Assembly: GCF_000511355.1 (NCBI RefSeq) | Contig: NC_023135.1 | Location: 2,940,371 to 3,004,370 of the forward strand | Direction: 5' to 3' | DNA length: 64,000 bases | Source: Leisingera methylohalidivorans DSM 14336 | GTDB lineage: Bacteria > Pseudomonadota > Alphaproteobacteria > Rhodobacterales > Rhodobacteraceae | Part shown: piece by piece, positions 38,076 through 46,397 of the stretch | How the letters are laid out: every line of letters begins with the position of its first letter | Position numbering within the stretch: position 1 is the stretch's first letter | Program-made: the position numbers and the translations under genes | Notes under the pieces: model-generated | Database searches by the model: none | The model's input: only the letters and a program-made list of their open reading frames with translations | What the model was told of the DNA's origin: nothing

Positions 38076-38102
38076 GGGGATGTAAAAGAAATTTACATCC
38101 CC
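38076..38102. promoter_or_regulatory. perfect 11-bp inverted repeat upstream of the unknown cluster
   Basis: GGGGATGTAAA and TTTACATCCCC are separated by AGAAA. The repeat lies between the pmtA terminator and the coiled-coil gene start, 40 bp upstream of its ATG, the expected place for an operator. There is no T-tract, so a terminator is unlikely. Confidence 0.65.
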
Positions 38103-38159
38103 TGAGGCGGTTCAATTCCGCCCGGCTCACATGCACTGTTGCAGAGAGGCCGCACAAAG

Positions 38160-38187
38160 AAAAGCCCCGGAGAACACTCCGGGGCCG
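38160..38187 (-). terminator. Rho-independent terminator after pmtA
   Basis: On the minus strand GCCCCGGA-GTGTTC-TCCGGGGC is followed by TTTTC, 22 bp past the pmtA stop. It separates the phospholipid gene from the unknown cluster. Confidence 0.85.
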
Positions 38188-38207
38188 CTTCGCTGAACTG
38201 CGCCGTT

Positions 38208-38831
38208 TCACATGGTTTGCTGCTTGCCCAGAACCAGGAAGGTCATCATCCCGAAGGGCGGAATGCTCTCCTGCCGCTCGATCTTCAGCCGGTCCTCCTG
38301 CAGCACCGATTCCAACGCGAAATCCGAATGCCAGCCGATCACATTGGCCAAGGGAGCAGAGAGCTTTTCCAGCGACGCCCGCACCCCCTTGCCGCTTTTG
38401 AAGTGGTTGGTGATCACCACCTCGCCGCCAGGTTTCAGGACGCGCGTTATCTCACGCATCACCTGTTCCGGATCCGGCACCACCGACAGCACATGCATCG
38501 CCGCCACGGTGTCAAAGGAATTGTCCGGAAAGTCCAGGCACCGCGCATCCATCTGGCGCAGTTCCTTGACCTGGCTCAGGCCCAGCTCCTGCACCTTTTT
38601 TTGCGCCTTCTTCAGCATGTCATGACTGAAATCGATGCCGGTCACCTGCAAATGCGGTGCGTAATGCCGCAGCGACAGCCCGGTGCCGACGCCAACTTCC
38701 AGAACCCTGCCCTGACGGGTGTTGATATAGCGGGCCGCACGGCGGCGGCCCGAGCGCGTCACCGCGCCAAAGGTCTTGTCATAGACCGGCGCCCAGCGCG
38801 CGTAAGATTCTTCAACTGCCTTGATATCCAA
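38208..38831 (-). CDS. pmtA: phosphatidylethanolamine N-methyltransferase
   Basis: A 207-residue SAM-dependent methyltransferase that converts phosphatidylethanolamine to phosphatidylcholine by successive methylation. The SAM site is GRVLEVGVGTGLSLRHY near residue 41, followed by VTGIDFSHDML and LKPGGEVVITNHF. The start MDIKAVEESYARWAPVYDKTF and overall length match the soluble Rhodobacter-type PmtA. It lies 25 bp downstream of pssA, which makes the precursor phosphatidylserine; the adjacency supports the call. Confidence 0.9.
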   Translation of the reverse strand: MDIKAVEESYARWAPVYDKTFGAVTRSGRRRAARYINTRQGRVLEVGVGTGLSLRHYAPHLQVTGIDFSHDMLKKAQKKVQELGLSQVKELRQMDARCLDFPDNSFDTVAAMHVLSVVPDPEQVMREITRVLKPGGEVVITNHFKSGKGVRASLEKLSAPLANVIGWHSDFALESVLQEDRLKIERQESIPPFGMMTFLVLGKQQTM

Positions 38832-38856
38832 TTCGTCCCTCCCCGGACGTCATGGG

Positions 38857-39597
38857 CTAGTCCTTTGGATTTGAAACCAGCCCCCAAATCACCATCACAA
38901 CGTAGCCAACGCATAGCACAACAAGCACCGTCCACGCATAGGTCAGTAATGCCGCAGCAATAAAGGCAAAGCCGACGAGCAAATACTTAACATTCTCGCG
39001 GGAGATTTTAACCGCCTTTGGCGACCAGGTCTGAATGTGGCTGATCATTGCCAATCCGATCACCACCATATGCAGGCAGATCAGCAGCTCCGGCAGCACG
39101 ACCTTGCCGTCAAAGGCAAAGGCGACAAACATCGGCAGCAATGCCAGCAGCGCGCCGGCAGGCGACGGGATGCCGTCAAAATAGCCGCTGCGCCCCTTTG
39201 GCGATTCCTCCGACTTGGTGCTGACATTAAACCGCGCCAGCCGCACCACGCAGCAGACCGAAAACACCAGAACCGAAATCCACCCGGCGCCGCGCACGTC
39301 CTGCAAGGCCCAGAAATAGATCACCAGCGGTGTGGCAACACCAAAGTTCAGAAAATCCGCCAGCGAGTCCAGCTCGGCGCCCATCTTGCTTTCACTGTGC
39401 AAGGCACGGGCCAGCCGCCCGTCGAGTCCGTCCAGAACCGCGGCCAGGATGATCATCATCACCGCCAGGGAGTAATTCCCGAAAACCGCAAAGCGGATCG
39501 CAGTCAGGCCGGCACAGATGGCGCCAATGGTCATCATGTTCGGCATCAGCTGGATCAGCGCAAATTCGGATTTCTTCTTTTCCGGGGTGTCATACAT
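38857..39597 (-). CDS. pssA: CDP-diacylglycerol-serine O-phosphatidyltransferase
   Basis: A 246-residue polytopic membrane enzyme making phosphatidylserine from CDP-diacylglycerol and serine. The CDP-alcohol phosphatidyltransferase signature DG-x2-AR-x8-G-x3-D-x3-D is present as LDGLDGRLARALHSESKMGA followed by ELDSLAD. About eight hydrophobic segments are evident. It precedes pmtA, so phosphatidylserine, ethanolamine and choline lipids are made from neighbouring genes. The 298-bp region upstream contains family B repeat copy 2 and presumably its promoter. Confidence 0.93.
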   Translation of the reverse strand: MYDTPEKKKSEFALIQLMPNMMTIGAICAGLTAIRFAVFGNYSLAVMMIILAAVLDGLDGRLARALHSESKMGAELDSLADFLNFGVATPLVIYFWALQDVRGAGWISVLVFSVCCVVRLARFNVSTKSEESPKGRSGYFDGIPSPAGALLALLPMFVAFAFDGKVVLPELLICLHMVVIGLAMISHIQTWSPKAVKISRENVKYLLVGFAFIAAALLTYAWTVLVVLCVGYVVMVIWGLVSNPKD

Positions 39598-39802
39598 TGC
39601 GGTGGCTCTTTCTTCCTCGCGGAGCGCTGGGGCACGCCGCGGCCCTTTGGCGGCCTTTGGGGCAAACCGCGGAGTATAAAATTAGCGGCTGTTTCAGCCG
39701 TGGCGCACATATGCCCCAAGCAGCGTCCCGGTGCAATGTGTGCAAACCCTGCACCCGCCCGCCGTATGTCCAGTGTACAGGCGATAGCCCGGCAAAGGAA
39801 AT

Positions 39803-39888
39803 GGCACCGTGCATCGCACGGTGCCACGCCCAACTGTGAAGGCCTCCCACCGGGAGGCACTGAACAGGCGGGAGTGCCCCGCCTGCCG
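39803..39888. repeat. structured palindromic repeat, family B copy 2
   Basis: Three successive perfect hairpins: GGCACCGTGC/GCACGGTGCC, GCCTCCC/GGGAGGC and AGGCGGG...CCCGCCT-like. The frame CCCAACT - hairpin - ACAGGCGGGAG matches 6740-6815, while the hairpin arms differ in a compensating way. It lies between pssA and the creatinase gene, where little else is visible. Confidence 0.5.
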
Positions 39889-39895
39889 CCCTCAG

Positions 39896-41104
39896 TTACC
39901 CGACGACGTTGAACTCCGGCCCATAGGGGTACTTGGTGATGTTCTCATTGCCGTCTTCATGGATGATCAGGATGTCATGCTCGCGGTAGCCGCCGGCACC
40001 GGGCTGGCCATCCGCAATCGTCAGCATCGGCTCCATCGAGATCACCATGCCCGGTTCCAGAACCGTATCGATATCCTCGCGCAGTTCCAGCCCGGCCTCG
40101 CGGCCATAATAGTGCGACAGGACCCCGAACGAGTGGCCATAGCCGAAGGTACGGTATTGCAGCAGGTCGCGCTCTTCAAAGAAGGCGTTGATCTTGCTGG
40201 TGATCTCCGCGCAGCTTGCGCCCGGCTGCAGCAGCGAGATGCCGTATTCATGGGCCGCCACATTGGCTTCCCAGATCTTCAGGCTCTCGGCATCCACCTC
40301 ACCCACGAACATGGTCCGTTCCAGCGCGGTGTAATAGCCCGAGATCATCGGGAAGGTGTTCAGCGACAGGATATCGCCGCGCTGCAGGGTGCGGCTGGTG
40401 ACCGGGTTATGGGCGCCATCGGTGTTGATGCCGGACTGGAACCAGACCCAGCTGTCACGGTATTCCGCATCCGGGAAACGCTTGGCGATCTCCAGTTCCA
40501 TCGCATCGCGGCCGGCCATGGCCACATCAATCTCGCGCACGCCTTCCTTCACCGCATCGCGGATCGCAAAGCCGCCCACATCGGCAACAGCAGCACCGGC
40601 ACGGATCATGTCCAGCTCGGCCGCGGATTTGCCCATCCGCTGACGCATCGTCGGCTCATAAAGGTCAACCAGGCTGGACGGCTCCAGGAAGCTCTCCAGT
40701 TTGGCCTTCTGCATCAGGGTCAGGTGATCGCTTTCGTAACCGACAACCGCGCCGGCGCCGCTGACCGACTTGATCGCGCGCCAGAAGTTGTCGCGCTGCC
40801 AGTCGGTATAGGTGATGTTGTCGCAGAACGACCGCCGCCAGGGCTGGCCCGCATCGATACCGGCCGAGATGGTCACGGCTTCGGACGCGGTCACCACCAT
40901 GCCGTAAGGCCGGCCAAAGGCGCAGTAGGTGAAGCCCGAGTAATAGGAGATGTTGTGCATCGAGGTGAAGACGGCGGCAGTCACGCCGGTTTCAGCCATG
41001 ATCTTACGCAGGCCATTGAGGCGCGCCTCGTATTCGGAGACGGCAAATTGCAACGGCGCTTTTTCGCCATTGTGAAAACGGTACATTTCAGGACGTGCAG
41101 TCAT
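39896..41104 (-). CDS. creatinase (creatine amidinohydrolase)
   Basis: A 402-residue pita-bread-fold enzyme that hydrolyses creatine to sarcosine and urea. It matches Pseudomonas creatinase along its length: FTSMHNISYYSGFTYCAFGR, GQPWRRSFCDNITYTDWQRD, WFQSGINTDGAHNPVTSR with the catalytic histidine, QYRTFGYGHSFGVLSHYYGR, GYREHDILI and the C-terminal NITKYPYGPEFNV. Xaa-Pro aminopeptidases share the fold but lack these creatinase segments. AGAAGGAAGGG precedes the ATG. Sarcosine is also the product of dimethylglycine demethylation downstream of gbcAB. Confidence 0.9.
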   Translation of the reverse strand: MTARPEMYRFHNGEKAPLQFAVSEYEARLNGLRKIMAETGVTAAVFTSMHNISYYSGFTYCAFGRPYGMVVTASEAVTISAGIDAGQPWRRSFCDNITYTDWQRDNFWRAIKSVSGAGAVVGYESDHLTLMQKAKLESFLEPSSLVDLYEPTMRQRMGKSAAELDMIRAGAAVADVGGFAIRDAVKEGVREIDVAMAGRDAMELEIAKRFPDAEYRDSWVWFQSGINTDGAHNPVTSRTLQRGDILSLNTFPMISGYYTALERTMFVGEVDAESLKIWEANVAAHEYGISLLQPGASCAEITSKINAFFEERDLLQYRTFGYGHSFGVLSHYYGREAGLELREDIDTVLEPGMVISMEPMLTIADGQPGAGGYREHDILIIHEDGNENITKYPYGPEFNVVG

Positions 41105-41318
41105 ATCAGACCCTTCCTTCTTACAAGAAAGGTCCCGGCGTTCAGGACAGTTTTGGATTTTAGGGCACCATGTATCCCATGCGGCGACGCCATCGCCTGG
41201 CCCTTGGCCGGATTAATGGGCTGAAATCAGGATTCTGGCAAGAACAATTTTCCGGCCGTTACCTGCACCCCGGAAAGGCGGGCGCCCGCCGTCCGGCCTG
41301 CCGGCCGGACAGAAGCTT

Positions 41319-42104
41319 TCAATTCACGATCAGCGCCACCAGATCGCTTTCGGGATCCGCCAGCGGATCGATCACGTTGAAATGGTGCTTGCCAAAGGCG
41401 ATCACGTGATCCGTCTCCCAGGCCTCCACCAGCCAGATCGCCTGATCCAGAAACGCCGGACGCTCCTCGCCGCCGACCCAGACCGTCACCTCTGCCGGAT
41501 AACGGTCCTGCATGTCCACCGGGCTTTCGGCAATGGCCGCTGCGGAATCCATCTTGAACTTCTGGTTCATCGAGGTCCGCAGCAAGGGGCGCAAATCCGC
41601 CAGCGGCGAGATCGGGATCACCGTCTTGATCCGCGCGCCCACCGCTTCCGGCAGCAGCGCCTTGTCCAGCATCCGCGCCACCAGATGGCCGCCCGCCGAA
41701 TGGCCCGCCAGCGCAATCGGCCCTGCAACCTCATCCGCAATCCGGGCCACCGCAGCCGCGATCTGCCGGGTGATATCCGCTATCCGCACCTCAGGGCACA
41801 GATCATACGACGGCATCGCCACCGCCCAGCCATGCGCAATCGCGCCGCGGGCCAGATGCGACCAGAAGCTTTTGTCGAAGGCCAGCCAATAGCCGCCATG
41901 AACAAACACAAACACGCCCTTGGGCGTGCCCTCCGGCAGGAACAGGTCAACGCACTGCCGCGCCCCCTCGCCATAGGGGATATCCAGCCGGGCGCGCTCA
42001 TGCAGGCTGTTGCGGAAATCCTCCGCCGACGCCGCCCAGCGCGGCGGGTAGCTGTCCGCATTTTCGATATATGCCCCATTGGCATAGGCATCATCCAATT
42101 CCAT
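41319..42104 (-). CDS. alpha/beta hydrolase (kynurenine formamidase-like)
   Basis: A 261-residue serine hydrolase. It has the HGGYW oxyanion motif (VFVHGGYWLAF), the nucleophile elbow GHSAGGHL with the active serine, and a late histidine in GKHHFNVIDPL. The arrangement is that of BNA7/KynB-like arylformamidases and related carboxylesterases. It lies downstream of the divergent succinate-semialdehyde dehydrogenase gene, with no kynurenine genes present, so the substrate remains open. Confidence 0.82.
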   Translation of the reverse strand: MELDDAYANGAYIENADSYPPRWAASAEDFRNSLHERARLDIPYGEGARQCVDLFLPEGTPKGVFVFVHGGYWLAFDKSFWSHLARGAIAHGWAVAMPSYDLCPEVRIADITRQIAAAVARIADEVAGPIALAGHSAGGHLVARMLDKALLPEAVGARIKTVIPISPLADLRPLLRTSMNQKFKMDSAAAIAESPVDMQDRYPAEVTVWVGGEERPAFLDQAIWLVEAWETDHVIAFGKHHFNVIDPLADPESDLVALIVN

Positions 42105-42207
42105 GCCCAGTCTCCCCTGTTCTTATTCTTTGCTGCTACCTGACAGTCTGCCACAGGACATGTCAAATTGCCCGTCTGAAAAATTCCGGGCTCTGGGCGC
42201 GGCGGTC

Positions 42208-42221
42208 AATTTGATCAAATT
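42208..42221. promoter_or_regulatory. perfect 14-bp palindrome in the gabD promoter region
   Basis: AATTTGATCAAATT is a perfect palindrome in the 196-bp divergent spacer, 80 bp upstream of the gabD start codon and AT-rich against a GC-rich background. A plausible operator; the regulator is unknown. Confidence 0.45.
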
Positions 42222-42300
42222 CTGGACTCATCAATGTTTCTGGACTTAGTTAAGCACAGCTGATTTGCATTCCAGCGACAAAACATCCGGGAGGCCCGCT

Positions 42301-43773
42301 ATGCTCGACACAACCACAGACCTGAAATCCCTGCTCAAAGATCCCAGCCTGCTGGAAACCCGCGCCTATATCGGCGGCCAGTTTGTTGATGGCGAGGACA
42401 CCTTTGACGTCACCAACCCCGCCCGCGGCGACGTGATTGCGCAGATGGCCGATATCAGCCGTGCGCAGGTGGCGGGCGCCATCGCCCAGGCCGAAGCGGC
42501 GCAGAAGGAATGGGCCAAGTGGACCGGCAAGGAGCGCGCCAATGCGCTGCGCAAATGGTTCGACCTGATGATGGCCAACCAGGAGGACCTGGCGGTGATC
42601 CTGACCGCCGAGATGGGCAAGCCGCTGGCCGAATCCCGCGGCGAGATCGCCTATGGCGCGTCTTTCATCGAGTTCTTCGCCGAGGAGGCCAAGCGGATCT
42701 ACGGCGAGACCATCCCCGGCCATCAGCGCGACAAGCGCATCACCGTGCTGAAGCAGCCGATCGGCGTCGCCGCCTCGATCACGCCGTGGAACTTCCCCAA
42801 CGCGATGATCACCCGCAAGGCCGGTCCGGCCCTGGCCGCAGGCTGCGCCTTTGTCGCCCGCCCTGCCGCCGAGACGCCGCTGTCGGCCACGGTGCTGGCA
42901 GTGCTGGCGGATCGCGCAGGCATCCCGGCCGGCGTCTTCAACGTGGTGCCCTCGTCGCGCGCCTCCGACATCGGCAAGGAGTTCTGCGAAAACGACGCAG
43001 TGCGCAAGCTGACCTTCACCGGCTCCACCGAAGTCGGCCGCATCCTGATGCGCCAGGCCGCCGACACGGTGATGAAATGCTCGATGGAGCTGGGCGGCAA
43101 CGCGCCGTTCATCGTGTTTGACGACGCCGACCTCGATGCCGCCGTCGAAGGCGCAATCATGTGCAAATTCCGCAACAACGGCCAGACCTGCGTCTGCGCC
43201 AACCGGATCTACGTGCAGGCCGGCGTTTACGATGCTTTTGCGGACAAGCTGAAAGCTGCGGTCGAGAAGATGAACGTCGGCGACGGCCTCAACGACGGCA
43301 TTCACTTCGGCCCCTTGATCAACATGGAAGCGGTCGACAAGGTGAAGGAGCATATTGCCGACGCCACCTCCAAGGGCGGCGAAGTGATCCTGGGCGGCAA
43401 CCCGTCGGAACTGGGCGGCAGCTTCTTCCAGCCGACCATCGTCAAGGGCGCAACCCAGGACATGGCATTCGCCACGGATGAGACCTTCGGCCCGCTTGCG
43501 CCGCTGTTCAAATTCGAGGACGAGGACGAGGTCATCGCCATGGCCAATGACACCATTTTCGGCCTGGCGTCCTATTTCTACGCCAAGGACCTGAGCCGCG
43601 TGTACAAGGTTGCCGAGGCGCTGGAATACGGGATTGTCGGTGTGAACACCGGCATCATCTCCACCGAGGTGGCTCCGTTCGGCGGCGTCAAGCAATCGGG
43701 CCTGGGCCGCGAAGGCAGCCACCACGGCATCGAGGATTACCTGGAGATGAAGTACATCTGCATGGCAGTCTGA
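42301..43773 (+). CDS. gabD: NAD-dependent succinate-semialdehyde dehydrogenase
   Basis: A 490-residue aldehyde dehydrogenase oxidising succinate semialdehyde to succinate in GABA catabolism. The ATG at 42301 has GGGAGG upstream; an in-frame TTG 36 bp earlier is rejected. Motifs include TPWNFPNAMITRKAGPALAA, LTFTGSTEVGR, the catalytic glutamate in MELGGNAPFIVFDDADLD and the catalytic cysteine in NNGQTCVCANRIY. The C-terminus FGGVKQSGLGREGSHHGIED is typical of GabD. No GABA transaminase is adjacent. Confidence 0.92.
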   Translation: MLDTTTDLKSLLKDPSLLETRAYIGGQFVDGEDTFDVTNPARGDVIAQMADISRAQVAGAIAQAEAAQKEWAKWTGKERANALRKWFDLMMANQEDLAVILTAEMGKPLAESRGEIAYGASFIEFFAEEAKRIYGETIPGHQRDKRITVLKQPIGVAASITPWNFPNAMITRKAGPALAAGCAFVARPAAETPLSATVLAVLADRAGIPAGVFNVVPSSRASDIGKEFCENDAVRKLTFTGSTEVGRILMRQAADTVMKCSMELGGNAPFIVFDDADLDAAVEGAIMCKFRNNGQTCVCANRIYVQAGVYDAFADKLKAAVEKMNVGDGLNDGIHFGPLINMEAVDKVKEHIADATSKGGEVILGGNPSELGGSFFQPTIVKGATQDMAFATDETFGPLAPLFKFEDEDEVIAMANDTIFGLASYFYAKDLSRVYKVAEALEYGIVGVNTGIISTEVAPFGGVKQSGLGREGSHHGIEDYLEMKYICMAV

Positions 43774-44020
43774 CCCGCTGACGGATCAACGTGCAATGGC
43801 CGGTGCCGGGTCAGCGGCCCGGCCGCCTGGCTGATGGCGCCGGCCCAGGCGGTTTCCGTCTCCGGATCCAGCGCCGGCCCTGCTCAAGCCATCGCGGGCG
43901 ATCAAATGCGCTGGCGCGTGTCACCATTCACAGCCCGAGTGTGCTCTGAAAACCCTGACGACCAATTGCAACGCACAGCCATTACCGGTGCCTGTCCCCG
44001 CGGGGACAAGCCGGCAAAAC

Positions 44021-44050
44021 AAAAAAAGCCCCCTGGCAGGACCAGGGGGC
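44021..44050 (-). terminator. Rho-independent terminator after the Hsp20 gene
   Basis: On the minus strand GCCCCCTGG-TCCTG-CCAGGGGGC is followed by TTTTTTTG, about 26 bp past the stop codon at 44077. Confidence 0.85.
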
Positions 44051-44076
44051 TTACAGGCTCGAACAGGAACGCGGGA

Positions 44077-44541
44077 TCAGTTGACCGCGGTGGCCTCGAT
44101 CTCGGCCCGGTTCGAGCGGGAGGAGGAGATTTCGATCCGGCGCGGTTTCAGCGCCTCCGGCACTTCGCGGTGCAGATCGATATGCAGCATGCCATTTTCA
44201 TGGCTGGCACCGGTCACGCGGACGTGGTCGGCCAGGGTGAAACGGCGTTCAAAGGCGCGGGTGGCAATGCCGCGGTGCAGGAAGGTGCGGTCGTCGCCGT
44301 CATCGGCCTTTTTGGCAGCTACCACCAGCGCGTTTTCCTTCACTTCGACGTTCAGGTCGTCTTCGGAAAAACCGGCGACTGCAATCGAGATCCGATAGCT
44401 GTCGGCGTCGGTCTTTTCGATGTTGTAGGGCGGGTAGCTGGACTGGGCGGCATCCGCGCTCAGGGCGCGGTCCATCAGGCCGGCGATCTGGTCGAAACCG
44501 ATGGTGGCACGGTGCAGCGGTGCAAAATCAAAACTACGCAT
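44077..44541 (-). CDS. Hsp20/alpha-crystallin family small heat-shock protein
   Basis: A 154-residue ATP-independent holdase chaperone. It starts MRSFDFAPLHRATIGFDQI like IbpA, with GAGGATGACAAC just upstream. The alpha-crystallin domain runs from YPPYNIEKTDADSYRISIAV through FLHRGIATRAFERRFTLADH to GMLHIDLHREVPEALKPR. The C-terminal I-x-I-type tail is present as RRIEISS. It is flanked on both sides by short GTCCCCGCGGGGAC-type palindromes. Heat-shock control is likely but not demonstrable here. Confidence 0.93.
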   Translation of the reverse strand: MRSFDFAPLHRATIGFDQIAGLMDRALSADAAQSSYPPYNIEKTDADSYRISIAVAGFSEDDLNVEVKENALVVAAKKADDGDDRTFLHRGIATRAFERRFTLADHVRVTGASHENGMLHIDLHREVPEALKPRRIEISSSRSNRAEIEATAVN

Positions 44542-44675
44542 GTTGTCATCCTCATACATGAGCGATTTCAGGGCGCCTTCCCCGCGGGGACAGGCTGGTT
44601 TTATTCCGGGCCCCAATCAGCGGCTGCCCGGATAGACCTGAGATAAGAACAGAAAATACGGCTTCAAGAGGGCTG

Positions 44676-45491
44676 TCAGTCGCCAGCACTCACAAATTTA
44701 GCCCCGCCGGCAGAATTGCCGCCGCCGACCCGGATCCGTTTGATCCGCCGGTCAGGAGCGGCCACCGGATTGCGGCGCAGCTGCGCCTTCAGTTCCGCCA
44801 CCCGCTGCGGCAATTTCATGCCAAAGGCCACCTGCCTGCCCCGGTATGTGCCGCCGCCCGAGACCAGCGCCAGGATCCGCCCGCGGCCGCCGACCTGGGA
44901 AAACACCGGCGCTCCGGAAGAGCCGAAAGTGACATTGCAGTCGATCATCAGCACATCACCGCTTTCGGCCATCAGATTGCACTGGCGCTGGCGCGACAAC
45001 GCCTCGGCGCGGCCCTGGCCATAAGAGGTAACGGAAATATTGCTGCCGTATTCGCGCCCCGAATGCAGCGCAAAGGCATCCGCCTGGCCGCTGGGCACCG
45101 GCGCAGCCAACCGGATCAGCGCCACGTCGTGGCGGATGTTTTCCAGATCCAGCCGTCCCCGCGGGTTGAACCCCGGATGCGCGGCGATCTGCAGACCCTG
45201 GCGTTCGGCGATCGCCGCCCCGTCGCGCAGGCCCGCACGAAAGGTGATCTGCTCTGCTGCGCGCAAAGTCCTGTTGCGGTCATAGACGCAATGGGCGGCG
45301 GTCAGCACCAGCTCAGGCGCGATCAGCGTGCCGGTGCAAAAGCCCTGGCCGTTCAGCTCCAGCCGGCCAACGGCCTCCCAGCCCAGCAGGTCGTCACGGT
45401 CGGTCAGGCGCCGCAAACCAGTGTCCTGGGCCGTTGCCTGTGCAGCGCACGCCAGAGTGGCAACACCCAGTATCAGCGCCCGCCAGATCAT
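44676..45491 (-). CDS. trypsin-like serine protease (S1), second of a tandem pair
   Basis: A 271-residue exported protease with a signal peptide (MIWRALILGVATLACAAQATA). The triad is intact: His in LVLTAAHCVYD, Asp in IRHDVALIRLA and Ser in VTFGSSGAPVFSQ. The C-terminal tail KRIRVGGGNSAGGAKFVS closely matches that of the neighbouring paralogue. It overlaps the upstream protease gene by 4 bp. The natural substrate is unknown; both probably act in the periplasm or outside. Confidence 0.88.
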   Translation of the reverse strand: MIWRALILGVATLACAAQATAQDTGLRRLTDRDDLLGWEAVGRLELNGQGFCTGTLIAPELVLTAAHCVYDRNRTLRAAEQITFRAGLRDGAAIAERQGLQIAAHPGFNPRGRLDLENIRHDVALIRLAAPVPSGQADAFALHSGREYGSNISVTSYGQGRAEALSRQRQCNLMAESGDVLMIDCNVTFGSSGAPVFSQVGGRGRILALVSGGGTYRGRQVAFGMKLPQRVAELKAQLRRNPVAAPDRRIKRIRVGGGNSAGGAKFVSAGD

Positions 45492-46297
45492 TGGCTGATG
45501 AACTTCGCTCCGGAGGAGCTGCGCCCCTCGCCCACCTTCACCCGGCCAACACCTGGCGGCAGGCGGCCGCCTGTGTTCACTCCAGTCAGCTGCGCCTGCA
45601 GCAGGGTCAGCTCCTCGGCCAGGGCAGAACCCAGCGAGACCCGCTCGCCGCTGACCTCGGCCTTGGCGGAGATTACCGAGACGATCCGCGGGATGCCGCC
45701 CTCGAAAGAAAACACCGGCGCCCCGGAAGAGCCGAAATCGACATCGCAGGACATCACCAGAACGCCCTGCTGGCGCGCCATCACCGCGCAGACCTCTTGC
45801 AGCGAGGGGGCCTCGGAGCGGTCATGGGCATAGGAAACCACCCCGATGCTGGCCCCCTTGCGCGGGCGCTCGTCGGTTTCAAACGGGGTCACAGTGGTGT
45901 TGCGGATCGGGCGCTGCAGTTGCAGCAGGGCAATGTCGTTGCGGACCCGGTCGGTCGAAAGCGCGCCGTCATAGATATAGGAGGGATGTTCAACCGCCTG
46001 CCGCACGCTGCGGTAAGCCGAGGCGCGCCCGTTGCGCCAGCCGGCCAGGAATTCGATGGTGCCTGGGTCGATCCGCGCCTTGGTCTGGCTGTCATACAGG
46101 CAATGGGCGGCGGTCAGCACCAGGTCCGGCGCAATCAGCGCACCGGTGCAGAAGCCTTCACCATTCACGTCAAGCCGCCCGACAGCTTCCCATTTGCGGC
46201 CCGCGTCGATTGTGTCCATCCGCTGCAAACGGCTGTCCTGCGCCATGGCCGCTGCCGGCAGCACAGCTGCCAGAACCGCAAGTATCCACTGCCTCAC
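45488..46297 (-). CDS. trypsin-like serine protease (S1), first of a tandem pair
   Basis: A 269-residue exported protease. I use the GTG at 46295-46297, because GAGGAGAG lies just upstream and the product then begins with a proper signal peptide (RQWILAVLAAVLPAAAMA); a longer ATG frame would add 17 polar residues. The triad is His in LVLTAAHCLYD, Asp in VRNDIALLQLQ and Ser in VDFGSSGAPVFSF. It ends GRVKVGEGRSSSGAKFISQ, like its partner. Gene duplication followed by translational coupling is the likely history. Confidence 0.87.
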   Translation of the reverse strand: MRQWILAVLAAVLPAAAMAQDSRLQRMDTIDAGRKWEAVGRLDVNGEGFCTGALIAPDLVLTAAHCLYDSQTKARIDPGTIEFLAGWRNGRASAYRSVRQAVEHPSYIYDGALSTDRVRNDIALLQLQRPIRNTTVTPFETDERPRKGASIGVVSYAHDRSEAPSLQEVCAVMARQQGVLVMSCDVDFGSSGAPVFSFEGGIPRIVSVISAKAEVSGERVSLGSALAEELTLLQAQLTGVNTGGRLPPGVGRVKVGEGRSSSGAKFISQ

Positions 46298-46397
46298 ATG
46301 TCTCTCCTCTTGTCCACAGGTTGGGAGATTACGGGTTCGTTCAGGCAAAATTAGGGCAAATGCAAGCTTTGTGCAGCCAGTTTCTTTGGCCGCGGCA

